Assembly (NCBI RefSeq): GCF_035046505.1
Contig: NC_089823.1
Coordinates: 227,996,604-228,060,603 of the forward strand
DNA length: 64,000 nt
Source of the DNA: Tiliqua scincoides
Taxonomy: Eukaryota > Chordata > Lepidosauria > Squamata > Scincidae
Reading direction: 5' to 3'
Below, one piece after another: positions 21,415 through 32,734 of the stretch. A program made the translations under genes and the position numbers. Numbering within the stretch: the first letter of the stretch is position 1; each line of letters starts with the position of its first letter. The notes beneath the pieces were generated by a model, which saw only the letters and a list, made by a program, of their open reading frames with translations, had not been told where the DNA came from and searched no databases.

Positions 21415-22920
21415 TTGTCTAGCCTGTTCGACCTTCCACCAGAAAATGTACTTTGCACATGCTCAAAGGTTCTGCCTATGACATCAGTTCACAACAGTTC
21501 CCAGTCTGAGCCTTAGCATTAAAGCAGGTTCTGGTGCTTTATTCAGGTGAGCTTCAATTCAAATGAAGGTCTAGTTCTTGAGCACTAGACCTGCAGATGG
21601 TTGTAAGTAGTGTTATAGATATTAAAACAGATCAATCAAAGGTAGAAACACTTCTTTATGAAGAAGGCAAGCGGATTTACACTGATCAACATTTTGTACA
21701 CTCTGATTACTTAATAACCTGCTGAACTTTAAAAGAAACACAAGTAAGTAAAAGGCTTTACTCCTGGGCTCATTTCCTGAAACAACTTGCAGCCTACAGC
21801 AGATTCTAAGTGGCTTAGTTATAAATCCCAAGAGACACTGATCCAGTCTTAACTACTCTGTACAAACTGTGCCACGCTCTAATAAATGCAGAGGTATGTT
21901 TGTAGTACACAGTCACCATTTGCCCCTTGTTTGCATCTTTCCCTGGAGGTAGCAACTTTCTGTTTCAGTCCTTTTAGTTTCTCTGGAGCAGAATAAGGTA
22001 GAAAGGAAGAAATATTTGATAACCTTAATTATTGGCCATATTTAAAATCTGGCCTTTTAAGGTTATGCAAAAGCATATTGACTTTCATTAACTGCAAGCT
22101 AATCTCTGCAGCTATCAGGGGGGAAAAATGTAAAACGTTGCCTTTGAATTTGTGCATGTGAAACGATACAGTCTTATAATTATAGTGATTATAGAACCAA
22201 GGGGAAAAAATGAGTCTTTTTTTCATTTTTCTTAATGATCTCAGAGTACAACAATAATAAAAAAGAGAGCAGAGTTTCTTAGCATGCTTGCGTCTTGGTG
22301 AGCATGAAAAGTGATGCATTTTTTCCCCACTGAAATATTTATCAGTCTTTCCTAGACACGTTGTATATAAAGTAATGAATAAAACACAACAAGAACAGCA
22401 AAGGACCATGTTTTAATTCATTGCACATGAACAGTCACAGTTGCAGGAAGCAGTACCTGACCCCTGCATTATTTAAGGAGAAGTAATCTACAGACTTTTT
22501 TTTCCCAGGGATGGATTGTGTTGGATTTATTCCATTTATGAGTGGAGATCTTTTTATTTCCTGTGGCTGGGAGCTATTTTGCAAATGTTTTATATAATGA
22601 CAGTGAGAGCTTCTTTAGCTTGGTGCACAAAGTTGGTTCTTCAGTAGTCAATAGTAACATTCCAAAAAAAAAAGTAAAACCAGGAAACATTGAACTCTAA
22701 AATTCATACCAAGTTAGATTAGATAAGAAACAAACGAATAATAATAATAAAATAATAGCAAATAACACAGGCCTACAGAAATGAAAAATTGTGTCTTGCC
22801 ACTGATGTTACCCCAGCACCAGCGCTTCTTGTTCTCCCCCTGAAATAAACGTACTTTATGGCATGTTTACAGCACCCAATGCTGGTGCTGGAGATCAGCA
22901 CTGGTGCTGGGAGAGAATAA
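21415..22920. other. Unique AT-rich DNA, no gene
   Basis: A 126-codon minus-strand frame at 22029-22409 is Lys/Phe/Cys-rich and without a domain. The 22030-22130 stretch (GGTTATGCAAAAGC, octamer-like TTATGCAAA) might be regulatory. An AAT microsatellite lies at about 22738-22765. Confidence 0.35.
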
Positions 22921-22924
22921 GATT

Positions 22925-23020
22925 GGGCCTTAAGGCCCAATCCACACTTTCCTGGGAGTAAGTTCCATTACATGATAGGACTTAACTTCTCAGTAGACAT
23001 GCATAGGATTGTGCCCTACG
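22925..23020. repeat. Palindromic dispersed repeat
   Basis: TTAAGGCCCAATCCACACTT, TGGGAGTAAGTTCCATT and its mirror ACTTAACTTCTCAGTAGA, then GCATAGGATTGTGCC. A clean copy of the family at 3808 and 18136. Confidence 0.65.
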
Positions 23021-23850
23021 TTTCGATACTTCTTTGTAGCTCTGCAGCCCATACTAGTTAACATCTCTTTGTGTGTAAATCAAATACGAGTTAACTGCCA
23101 GTATTTATCAGTAATTTTTTTTTATCCCTTCCATTATCTGGTCATTCTTAATATTAAATGCCAAATTTTTGTGCTTAGATTGTATAACAATGAGGGTATG
23201 AGGCATCCTTGCCTTTCCCTCTTTCTAACTGCATCTTCGCAGATGTGAAGTTGTTAATTCTTGATATTGCAGTAATGGAGCTGTGCCCAAGTAGGAACTG
23301 TGAACAGTCTACCTTTAAATTTTTGTCCCTATCCAGTGATGGCATTGAATCTGTTAGCTGACAATGTGGTTGAGACTCAATGATTTATATTTAAACAGTT
23401 AACTGGGCAGTATGACTCTCGTCTCTCCTTTCCGTTTCTAGCCTTATGTATAAGTGCCACTTCTCCCCCTCTACATTATTTTGGTAAGGTATTTTTATTA
23501 ATAAAGGTTGCAAATGACTTGCTGTTGGAAAGTCCAATTCTAACATTTGTTCCGTCTGGGCATTCTATTTTTATTTAATCAGAATAGGTAATTTCTCCAT
23601 GTTACATTACAATAGGTTATTTCTTATTAAATAAGTTATTTCAGCCTCAATTATTTCTTTATCATTTACATAAATTATCCATAAAAATCTCAGTGTTCAT
23701 CTGATATTTTTGGAACAACATTCCTTGCTAGATACTATCTCAATAGTCTCTTTAATGGGTATAAATCATTGGGGGGGGGGGGAATGAAACACCTGAGCTG
23801 TTATTTTTCAGTATAAAACTGCACTTAACGTAATCTATGGTAATTCGGGC
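23021..23850. other. No gene seen
   Basis: AT-rich, T-run-rich unique DNA with a 13-G run at about 23771. Short frames only. Confidence 0.45.
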
Positions 23851-23852
23851 TG

Positions 23853-24020
23853 CCCAATCCTACCTAAATCCCCACGAGGTAGTACAATGGTGCTCTACCG
23901 CTATATCCCATGGGGCATTTTCAACTGCTGAAGGTCTTCTCAGGGCTAGGGGACATTTGTCCTCTTGCCTCAGGGTAAGTGCCAACAGCCACTATGGGGC
24001 AACCTGGACCTGAGTCAGCT
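23853..24020. mobile_element. Variant palindromic MITE
   Basis: CAATCCTACCTAAATCCCCA, GAGGTAGTACAATGGTGCTC, GGGGACATTTGTCCTC and CACTATGGGGCAACC follow the same order as the copy at 9050-9245. Confidence 0.5.
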
Positions 24021-24310
24021 CAATCACTGGTGCAAGTCCTCATTGACCTGGGAAGGCTGATCAGACTCGAGAAGGGGTTGGAATTTGGTGTGCTCTGCCA
24101 CTCTTGATCCCGCCCCCTCTCGAGCCTGAGCTGTGACAATGTATTGACCTGGCTTAAATAGTTCATCAATTTTGGTCATTCAGTTAGGTACTCTTTCTAG
24201 AATTTTTCAGTCATCCATTGCTATCAAATAATTGATCAACAGCATCAGACACTTATCTCAACTATTTATGTAGTCCTTTTTCAACACATGTATTACTGAT
24301 TAAAAACTGC

Positions 24311-24365
24311 CAGTGCAATCCTATGCATGTCTGTTCAGTACTGAACTCGATAGGACTTACAGTGC
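24311..24365. repeat. Half copy of the palindromic dispersed repeat
   Basis: GTGCAATCCTATGCATGTCT then GATAGGACTTAC; a second, MITE-like palindromic region (about 24366-24590) follows directly. Confidence 0.45.
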
Positions 24366-24599
24366 AGTTCTATCTATTGGGCTTTGCTGATGGAATGCAC
24401 ATTCCACCAGCAGAGCTGGCAGGATCCAGGCAGAAGTTGTGAGACATTACCACATGGTCTGGTGTGGCATGCTCCACCACTGAGTGCAATGTGGACACCA
24501 GCACAGTCGCTGGCAGCTGCTCACGTGGGCCAGAAGCAAGGCCTTGTGGGCCTGCTGCTCCATCACCCGATAGAATTGGGCTGCCCATCTTGTAAAAGA

Positions 24600-25855
24600 A
24601 AAATGCTAACGTAGTAGTTCTTAAAAAAAGAAAAATTAATAAAGTTAACGTGATTTATTTTGTATGCTAAAGTCAGACTTTCTCCAGATTATTTTAAAGT
24701 ATTTCCTGCAACAGCTCAGGTGCTCAATTGTGCCACTCGCAGCACCTTGTTTGTTTGTTTGTTTGTTGCCTTTCTGAAATGTATAGTTCTTCATAAGAGC
24801 TCTTTGCCAAGTGGCCTGGAGCTATAGAGAAATTACTTTTCTCTGAAAGCTGCACCTTGCCAATAGCATCTGGAATTGCTCAAATGCATTTAGTTAAAAC
24901 AAGAGCAGCAGCAACAAAAATAAATGAGAAAGTAAAAAAAGCTATAGGAAAAGCTCCCCCGCCCTCATTTCAGACAGGATAAGATCTTGTAGAACAACTA
25001 ATGATTCCAAACTTTCTCCTTTTCTGTATTTTTTTTTTAAAGCAATGAATTGTTTTAGAATGCAAGGCCAGGTTCTCCATCCACTTTCACTCCCTACTGT
25101 TCACATTTGCTCTTGCTTTTCACCTTCATGTAGTTAACTCTTTGAAAATCAATTGCACAGCATACAAAAGAGGACTTAATGGGGCAGGGAAATGGGCCCC
25201 TACTCACCATAATCCTAATTGAGGGGGATTTCGTCATAACCCACATCTCATCTTGTTTCTGAATTCCACTTTAAGGCTTTTTGAGGCCAAGTCGGTCACT
25301 GCAGAAATGTTTCCGTTGCTTAACAAGATTTTTTTCCCCCCTCTGTTTTTCCAGCAATTTGGCTATGGAACATTACATGGAAATTTGCTTCTGGCTTTGA
25401 ATCATTGAAAGAAAATGCAAAATTGGGGCAGGGGGTTGGGGAACGGTGGCAATCTGGTTTTTTTTGTTTTTGTTTAAAAAGTCATGCTTAGAAGAATGAA
25501 AACACTAAGGAAAATTAGCCTTCTTTTGGTAGGGCAGTTCTGCTTTCATCACTTCTCATTACCATAGACTCTACCAAAAGAAGGCTTACCTAAAGAAGAC
25601 TTCTCGAGGAACGCTGAAAACTGCTCTATGCCATCGAGCAGCACTTCTCAGTTTTTGGCATCCCACAAAGCCAATGCACACTCCTAACACAACCCCTTGC
25701 TCCTGTAAGTGACTGGCTATGATGTCAACTTTTGGATTTGGAGACTGCGTGGGATACTGTAAAGGCCAGTAAGAGGCTCAAAGCAGGCAGGAGGGTCCAC
25801 TCCAGCAGGCGAAAACCATGCGCAGGAACTCAGCTGGCCAAGCTAAGCCTCTTAC
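24600..25855. other. Unique DNA, no gene
   Basis: AT-rich with a GTTT microsatellite at about 24748-24769. A short inverted repeat (15-bp arms, 25518-25532 and 25571-25585, core CCTTCTTTTGGTA) is the only structure noticed. Confidence 0.4.
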
Positions 25856-25861
25856 TGCATT

Positions 25862-26003
25862 TGCAGTCCAGCAGATGCCCGATCTTGTCTGATCTTGGAA
25901 GCTAGGCAGGGTCAGGCCTGGTTAGTACTTGAATGGGAGACTGCCTGGGAATACCAGGTGCTGTAGGCTTATACCATAGTCTTTCGAGACTGAAGGTTGC
26001 CAA
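25862..26003 (+). mobile_element. 5S rRNA-derived SINE with LINE-type tail
   Basis: From about 25876 it reads as the 3' two thirds of 5S rRNA: GCCCGATCTTGTCTGATCTT, GGAAGCTAGGCAGGGTCAGG, CTGGTTAGTACTTGAATGGG and ACCAGGTGCTGTAGGCTT. It then passes straight into CATAGTCTTTCGAGACTGAA and GGTTGCCAAC. That tail is the exact 3' end of the RTE-like LINE at 58820. So the element has a 5S head, with its internal Pol III promoter region, and a borrowed LINE tail. Two more copies lie at 35191 and 36144. Confidence 0.9.
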
Positions 26004-26160
26004 CCAAAAGTTCTGGTCCCTGTGCCACCTGTGGCCAGGACCACAAAGCGCCACCCCACCCCTCACTGGGTGTGTCTGGAGACTTCTGAGGGTTGAAGAG
26101 TTCACTTGTGAGGAAATATTCACTGCATTTATTTTCTGGCCATTATTATTATTCATGTCA

Positions 26161-26283
26161 TGACTATTACCATCTCTCAGTCTCAGCTACCTCACAGGGT
26201 TGCTGTGAGGACAAAATAGGAGGAAGCAGACTGAGCTCCTTAGAGGAAGGGTGGTATAAAAATTTGAATTAATTAATTATACT
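26161..26283 (+). mobile_element. SINE/L2-like 3' region
   Basis: CTACCTCACAGGGTTGCTGT, GAGGACAAAATAGGAGG, TGAGCTCCTTAGAGGAAGG and GGTATAAAAATTTGAATTAA form the 3' part of a common reptile repeat ending in an A/T tail. Confidence 0.55.
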
Positions 26284-26374
26284 GTATGGGGGGGGTGACA
26301 AAAATGTATGGGCCCTAGATGTCAAATGACCCAGCTATGCCACTGCGTGGTCCACCCTTTTGTCATCACAGCAG

Positions 26375-26485
26375 TCCTGTGAGCCTGAGAGTTCTCAACA
26401 TGCATGAGGCTTGTAGCTGAGCAGGGATTTGAACCTGGATCTCCCTGGTGTAAGTCCAACAGCCTAATGAGTACACCAAATTGGC
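26375..26485 (-). mobile_element. tRNA-like SINE head
   Basis: On the minus strand a GGTTCAAATCC-type B box lies in the context GGAGATCCAGGTTCAAATCC. Probably the 5' part of the SINE family whose 3' part is seen at 26161. Confidence 0.4.
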
Positions 26486-26549
26486 TCACTTAGTATTGTA
26501 TGCTTATTTTATTCAGTGCTTTGCAATTTTATATTTGTAGTCTGAGTAG

Positions 26550-26728
26550 CTACAGTCATTGACAGAACCCATACTTTACAAGTAGGAGATCCCATGTTCG
26601 TTCCCTGCGTTCTTCAGCTGGAAAGATAACTGATATCTGATATCTGGGCTTGAAAAGAGATCTTGGAGAGCTATTGGAATGGACAGCACTGGGCTAGGTG
26701 GACCAAATAGCACTGGGCTAGGTGGACC
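26550..26728 (+). mobile_element. Degenerate tRNA-derived SINE
   Basis: CATACTTTACAAGTAGGAG and ATCCCATGTTCGTTCCCTG resemble the head of the SINE at 1196; CACTGGGCTAGGTGGACCAA, present twice in tandem, resembles its 3' block. It abuts the CR1 copy. Confidence 0.5.
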
Positions 26729-26729
26729 A

Positions 26730-27745
26730 AAACTGGACACCAAACTTTTCCAAGTGGTGAAGACCAGAAGTGATTGTGAGGAGCTCCAGAAGGATCTCTT
26801 CAGACTGGCAGAATGGGCAGCAAAATGGCAGATGCGCTTCAATGTCAGTAAGTGTAAAGTCATGCAAATTGGGGCAAAAAATCAAAACTTTAGATATAGG
26901 CTGATGGGTTCTGAGCTGTCTGTGACAGATCAGGAGAGAGATCTTGGGATGGTGGTGGACAGGTCGATGAAAGTGTCGACCCAATGTGTGGCAGCAGTGA
27001 AGAAGGCCAATTCTATGCTTGGGATCATTAGGAAGGGTAATGAGAACAAAACGGCTAGTATTATAATGCCATTGTACAAATCTATGGTAAGGCCACACCT
27101 GGAGTATTGTGTCCAGTTCTGGTCGCCGCATCTCAAAAAAGACATAGTGGAAATGGAAAAGGTGCAAAAGAGAGCAACTAAGATGATTATGGGGCTGAGG
27201 CACCTTCCTTATGAGGAAAGGCTATGGCATTTGGGCCTCTTCAGCCTAGAAAAGAGACGCCTGACGGGGGACATGATTGAGACATACAAAATTATGCAGG
27301 GGATGGACAGAGTGGATAGGGAGATGCTCTTTACACTCTCACATAATACCAGAACCAGGGGACATCCACTAAAATTGAGTGTTGGGCGGGTTAGGACAGA
27401 CAAAAGAAAATATTTCTTTACTCAGCGTGTGGTCGGTCTGTGGAACTCCTTGCCACAGGATGTGGTGCTGGCGTCTAGCCTAGATGCCTTTAAAAGGGGA
27501 TTGGACATGTTTCTGGAGGAAAAATCCATTATGGGGTACAAGCCATGATGTGTATGCACAACCTTCTGATTTTAGAAATGGGTTATGTCAGAATGCCAGA
27601 TGCAAGGGAGGGCACCAGGATGAGGTCTCTTGTTATCTGGTGTGCTCCCTGGGGCATTTGGTGGGCCACTGTGAGATACAGGAAGCTGGACTAGATGGGC
27701 CTATGGCCTGATCCAGTGGGGCTGTTCTTATGTTCTTATGGCTCA
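26730..27745 (+). mobile_element. CR1 LINE, longest copy, open through the C-terminal RT region
   Basis: One open frame (26679-27548, 289 codons) covers the end of a CR1 reverse transcriptase. It reads DTKLFQVVKTRSDCEELQKD, WQMRFNVSKCKVMQIG, RDLGMVVDRSMK, MVRPHLEYCVQFWSPHLKK, VEMEKVQKRATKMIMGL, RTRGHPLKLSVGRVRTDKRK and WNSLPQDVV. The first 17 or so residues come from the neighbouring SINE. A 200-bp 3' UTR ends in TTCTTATGTTCTTATG. The catalytic RT core and endonuclease are missing, so it is 5'-truncated. The lack of stops in 270 codons suggests a fairly young insertion. Confidence 0.92.
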
Positions 27746-27749
27746 GGAT

Positions 27750-28540
27750 AAGCCCTTACTTATGTTCCTGTTTCATCATGCTTGAAAGCCTTTTTTGCTA
27801 TGTAAATGAAAGAATGTGCCCAAGGGTACTGGATAGCTTATGAGCCTGAATATACTAAATCCCCAAGCATTCCCCACATACCATGTTCATTATTTCACTG
27901 GTTTTCAAAATGCAACATTTCATCTCCTGTCTTCTACTTAATTCCCGTTCAAAGGGGTTGGTTTTTTAGTTTTTGTTTTTTTGCATGGTAATAGATGTTC
28001 ATGTCATTCTTGAAATCAAAGGAAATCTTCTATATCTACTTGAGCACTGATATTTGAAATCATGTTATTAATTGACAGCATTTTTCTACACTATTCCCTC
28101 TGTGTTTGTCAGATTGCATGAACAAAGCTATATGGAGTTACAAGATTTTAGTCATTTATGGGATTCCCTCAGTCCGCAAGCTAATCACTCTAAAGGCTTG
28201 AATTGATTTTGAATGGCTAGTGATGAGATGCCGAAGTCCTGATCCGATTTTGCTCTCCCTGCAGCTTGAAAAACATGAAGGCATTGGGAGTTTCAATCAC
28301 TAAACACCCCTGCCATGTCTCGTTTGTTCCTTAGAATGACGACTAAGTATCTGCAACTCTTACAGAAAGATGCATTCCTATTGCATAGTTGCACTCTGAA
28401 ATTCTTGAAAGAGCATTTCATTTGCTGCTAAATTTTCCATTGCCTGTTGGAATTCATTTCTGAACATGGTCAGGTGTTAACCCATTTTTGCCCAACCCAC
28501 CTCTGGTCCCTGTTGTGATGCAATGTTGGGCAGAAATGGC
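27750..28540. other. Unique DNA, no gene
   Basis: No gene. The 28080-28290 stretch (AAGCTAATCACTC, TTGAATTGATTTTGAATGG) looks like slowly changing non-coding DNA, but this cannot be tested here. Confidence 0.35.
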
Positions 28541-28544
28541 TTAA

Positions 28545-29050
28545 ACTGCCCAATCCTACCCCCCCCCCACTGGCACTGATGCAGATGCGCTGGTAGAACA
28601 CATATTCATCTGATGGTGGGGGTTATTTTTACTTACCTCCCCCTCGTAGGCTGCCCAATCAACTATTGCTCTCCTGTGACGTACACCAGCCATTTTGCTG
28701 GCATTATGATTGGGGAGAAAAAAGGGGTGGGACTGCTTGAGAAGGAGGGGATGAGGTCTGGTGCTACCAAGATCCATTCCATCCCTTCCCTGCCACCTAC
28801 CCTTCCCTGATCTTCCTTGAAACTCCCCCTGTCTTCCAGGGGGAAAGTCTGTCCTTTCCATCCATGACACACCTCCACTGCCAACTTACCAGCACTGATG
28901 GAGACCTCTGGAGTCACCTGGGATGGGAACTTGAGCCAGGTGACCCGAGTCCAAGTTCCAGAAACAGGTGCTTCTGGCTGACTTGAGTACACTCAAGTCA
29001 GGCATGTCAATGACTCTGGCACTGACTTAAGTCTGAGGCCACTGATTCAG
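28545..29050. repeat. Long dispersed repeat of MITE-like look
   Basis: Opens with CTGCCCAATCCTACC and a C run, and carries blocks also seen at 33710-34080 (GCCATTTTGCTGGCAT against ATTTTGCTGGCATAAG). Family unknown. Confidence 0.35.
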
Positions 29051-29434
29051 AAATGGGTCCCCATGGATGCATACTGGAGTCTGTCTGGGTGTGCTTGCAT
29101 ACTTTTTTTTGCAGCATGAAAGACCTCGTGGGGCCATCATTCAGACCATGCAAGCAGCAGAGAAGTTCCAGCCAGGAGGCAGGGAAGGGTTAATGTTTTG
29201 GTTTTGCACTGAGGGGATGGGCACATGCACTGTTGCAAATGTGACCTGTTGTGACAGCCAGACACAATTGGCACGGACAGCTGCACTGGCCTGCTGGCGC
29301 CATATCCTCTTAGAGTAACTGACGGAGCAGGTAATCTTCCACCGGGAGGTAGGTGCAAGGAGGACGGAACGGAGGTGGGGTAATGGGGTGGGAGGAGAGG
29401 GGGGACATTGTTCCTTTACTTTGGGAACCCCTTA

Positions 29435-29534
29435 CTGATATCCCTGTCTTCTGGCCCAATCCTATCCAACTTTCCAGCAGCTGCATCGGTGCTGGAAATT
29501 TGGATAGGACTGGGCCAGAAGACAGGGATATCAG
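29435..29534. repeat. 100-bp palindrome around a MITE end, 10-nt loop
   Basis: Arm 29435-29479 (CTGATATCCCTGTCTTCTGG, then the MITE end CCCAATCCTATCCAACTTTC) is mirrored by 29490-29534 with a few differences. The mirror runs about 18 bp beyond the MITE end into flanking DNA, as in the palindrome at 14280. Confidence 0.9.
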
Positions 29535-29559
29535 TGGCTGCTAGTCATGATGACAGCCC

Positions 29560-29712
29560 ATCTCTGAATTCCAGTTGCAGGGAATCAGTGATGGTAAAGA
29601 AGTCTACCTTTCTTTCCTGCTTATGGGCTTCCCAGTGGCAGCTGCTGGGCCACAGTGAGAAACAGGATGCTGATCCAGCAGGGTTTTTCTTAACGTCCTT
29701 ATGTTCACTCTG
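29560..29712 (+). mobile_element. CR1 LINE 3' end, second subfamily
   Basis: GAATTCCAGTTGCAGGGAAT, GCTTATGGGCTTCCCAGTGG, CACAGTGAGAAACAGGATGC and TGATCCAGCAGGGTTTTTCT follow the 3' UTR of a widespread reptile CR1 subfamily. It is distinct from the copy at 26730 and the same type as the CR1 pieces at 61806, 62010 and 63008. Confidence 0.75.
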
Positions 29713-29714
29713 AG

Positions 29715-30600
29715 CAACTCTGTCAGAATGTAGGAGAAGAAAAACGGGAGTTTGCTTTTTCTTTTCTGAAAGAACTGTTAAGTTGGAAAAGCAGCTAGGG
29801 GCCTCGCACTCTTGTCTCCTGCAAAGTACATCTCTTCTGCAGAGAGCCTTACATCTGTGGGAGTAATTGTTATAAATGTTGAGCTGTTTCTTTTTTCCGC
29901 AGAACCATTTGAAGACGATAGTTGCTTTCTCTCCTTTTGTTTTGTTTTATCACAGTAAAAGGAGTGCATTTCCCCCCTTTTAAGCCTCCCCGCCCCCCGC
30001 TTTCCTCTTCTCTTGTTGTGTCAAAACATTTCAGACAGGCACGGTTTGTCCTCTGCAGTCACTTAGAACAACGTGTCTTAGGCATCACTTTATGTATTTG
30101 CAAAGAGGTCTTTATTATATAGCACTGTGCTAAGTAGACAGTCCATTAAGGAATGTGCATTGAATTCTAGCGTATTGCTGATGGAATAACGTCAACAGTA
30201 GAACTCGCTCAAGGACACCCATCACAAAGACAAATGCAAGGGTGCCCAGTGGAGTAAACTGTTGTAGTAAAAATGCAGCAGGAAAAAGAGGTACTTCATA
30301 TATCAGTTTTCCACTTCACCAGCCAGAGCAGAGAGCTCTGAACACAGGACTTAATGGAGCGAATGAGCTCCTGGCAGTTCTATGGAAGAATAGATGGGTC
30401 TGTTCAGGAAAAGTGTTGGGGGGAGTTTGAATGGGTATGGCATGTGGTTTTGGATTTTGGAAAGAGGTGAGTGATGAGAAGAGACAGGGCCAATTAGATG
30501 GCAGGAAGGTTACCCAACTCTGGAACACCCTCCCATTCCCCTGTATCAGGCCCCTTCTCTCGGGAATGAACTGAAAATGTGTTTCCCCATTCGCTTTTAG
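29715..30600. other. No gene seen
   Basis: Unique-looking DNA. Frames of 60-100 codons without domains. The 29815-30010 region contains T- and C-rich runs. Confidence 0.4.
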
Positions 30601-30602
30601 TG

Positions 30603-30830
30603 CAGTGATTCTCAAGCTTTTTAGAAGCCCTAGAGGCTGCTGCCTGATTTATAAATGCAAAGAGGTATGGCTATAATTGTGATTGGGCTGCAGTGCTCCC
30701 CCCACCCCAGAGTAACAGCTTGTTTACCCTTGACACACATAGCCTAATCTGCCCTTTCAGTTTTGTGACCCACCCAAAACTGGTTCATGGCCCACTGGTG
30801 AGTCCCAGACCAACACTTTAAGAACCACTG
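30603..30830. mobile_element. Short non-autonomous hAT
   Basis: Ends CAGTGATTCTCAAGCTTT and CTTTAAGAACCACTG, flanked by TTTTAGTG and TTGTAGTG (7 of 8). No coding capacity. Confidence 0.8.
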
Positions 30831-30979
30831 TTGTAGTGGATTTGGATTTGTTGATTCCTTTCATCTGCTGTGTGCAACTGGTTTTTATGTTCTTAGCTTC
30901 CTGAAGAAACCTCATAACTGAGAGGCAGGCTGCAACTATATTTTAAGAAAATAGATAAATAGAGCTAATAAATATAAAC

Positions 30980-31348
30980 CAGGGGTGCTCAATAGGTGGA
31001 TCGCGATCTACCGGTAGATCGCGAGGCAAAATGAGTAGATCGCGGGGTGCCGACCCCCCCTTCAGGTGTCTCTGGGAGGAAACGCCGGGAGTAAGGCCCA
31101 TTGTACTCAATGGGGCTTACTCCCAGGTAAGTGTGGCTAGGATTGCAGCCTCACAGCCTAATCCTAGGCATGTCTACTCAGGAGTAAGTCCTGTTATACT
31201 CAGTGGGGCTCAAAGTACACCAACATACATTGTACACATAAATGTTATGTTATGATGGTGCGAACATTGTAAAAAAAACTCTGGTAGATCTCCGGGCCTT
31301 GCTGGGTTTCAAAGTAGCTCTCAAGCCAAAAAAGTGTGAGCACCCCTG
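30980..31348. mobile_element. Non-autonomous hAT, exact 8-bp TSD, GTAGATCGCG family
   Basis: Ends CAGGGGTGCTCAATAGG and AGTGTGAGCACCCCTG, with ATATAAAC on both sides (30972-30979, 31349-31356). GGATCGCGATCTACCGGTAG near the left end is a short palindrome and family marker. Two copies of the 95-bp palindromic repeat sit inside (31090-31215). The right half recurs at 41588-41729. Confidence 0.9.
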
Positions 31349-31659
31349 ATATAAACAATTGATGCCTCATTTTTTAAAGGTTTGAAATTAAGTAAGCATC
31401 CTTCAGGATGATGGGGCAGCCATATCTTATTTGGCTTCCTGTCAGAGTCACAGTGCGGGTTGTCAAGTTATCACTAGGGACAAAATCTTTTCCACGTGGA
31501 GTGACCCTGCAAAGGAAAGGCGTGTTTCCGATATGCTACAACTGGAAGATGCATTCTTAGGGGGAGTGGCAATTAAACTTTCAAAAGGGAGCGAGATTTG
31601 TTTTCTTTTCTGAACTAAAATAAGAAGGTTTGCGTGAGTATGGAAGTGACTGCAAAGGG

Positions 31660-32110
31660 TGGTTCTGTTGTGCCAAGATACTGCATAAAACTATTACAAG
31701 GAGTGATAGGAGCACTGCACTGATGAATGGCTGCATTCAGTGGCATTAAGAAAATTTATGTTAAAGCAACTGTCACTAAAAACATTAATTAATCAAAGGC
31801 ACTTACGTCCCAGTCCCTAATTTGATTTCTATTAGTGAGCCATCAATATTGCATTAGCTAATCCTTGGGTTTAATGACAGCTGTGATGTTCTTCCTTCAC
31901 CTCCCCCCCCCCCCCATATACTGCAGCACCCAGAAGCCCAATAAGCTTTTCAATTTTTTTTAAATTATTGTGACTCATCTTGGCTTTTGATGGAATTTGT
32001 GCAGATTGATGTTTCAGCCCTCAGCAGTCTATGTTGATGTTCATCTAATTCGAGGCTCTAAGATGAGCCCCATTCTAATTGTTTCACAGTAGAAATATCT
32101 CATTTCCTCC
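31660..32110. promoter_or_regulatory. Candidate conserved non-coding element
   Basis: Unique, repeat-free AT-rich DNA with clustered motifs: ACATTAATTAATCAAAGG (homeodomain plus TCF/LEF-like), CCATCAATATTGCATTAGC, GCTAATCC (OTX/PITX-like) and AATGACAGCTGTGATG (MEIS/TGIF-like). This is how developmental enhancers often look. No alignment was possible, so it is a motif-based guess. Confidence 0.25.
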
Positions 32111-32231
32111 AAAGTTCTGTTTAGAGAAATGTCATTCTGGTCATGCAGGGAGCATACACAAGAATGCCCAAGCATGTATGCTCATAAGAAAAGGGCTGAC
32201 GTACAAGTCAGTTTTGATGGACAAATATCAC

Positions 32232-32729
32232 ATAAGAACATAAGAACAGCCCCACTGGATCAGGCCACAGGCCCATCTAGTCCAGCTTCCTGTATCTTAC
32301 AGTGGCCCACCAAATGCCCCAGGGAGCACACCAGATAACAAGAGACCTCATTCTGGTGCCCTCCTTTGCATCTGGCATTCTGACATAGCCCATTTATAAA
32401 ATCAGGAGGTTGCACATACACATCATGGCTTGTAACCCGTAATGGATTTTTCCTCCAGAAACTAGTCCAATCCCCTTTTAAAGGCATCCAGGCCAGACGC
32501 CATTACCACATCCTGTGACAAGGAGTTTCACAGACCAACCGCACACTGAGTAAAGAAATATTTTCTTTTGTCTGTTCTAACTCTCCCAACACTCAATTTT
32601 AGTGGATGTCCCCTGGTTCTGGTGTTATGTGAGAGTGTAAAGAGCATCTCTCTATCCACTCTGTCCATCCCCTGCATAATTTTGTATGTCTCAATCATGT
32701 CCCCCCTCAGGCGCCTCTTTTCTAAGCTT
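32232..32729 (-). mobile_element. CR1 LINE, 5'-truncated
   Basis: 3' end ATAAGAACATAAGAACAGCC at 32232. The minus strand encodes SLEKRRLRGDMIETYKIMQG, HNTRTRGHPLKLSVGRVR and DKRKYFFTQ as in the copy at 26730, ending abruptly within SLEKRR at 32729. The conserved stretch between TQ and the 3' UTR has small disruptions. Confidence 0.9.
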
Positions 32730-32734
32730 ATCAC

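Noticed and set aside
25518-25585. 15-bp inverted repeat as a hairpin gene
   Set aside because: Arms are short with a 38-nt spacer; weak compared with the palindromes reported.
25876-25970. Functional 5S rRNA gene
   Set aside because: Lacks a full 5' part and a T-run terminator after the 5S end, and runs directly into a LINE-type tail; a SINE fits better.
26679-27548. 289-codon frame as a host gene
   Set aside because: It is the C-terminal part of a CR1 reverse transcriptase with a CR1 3' UTR.
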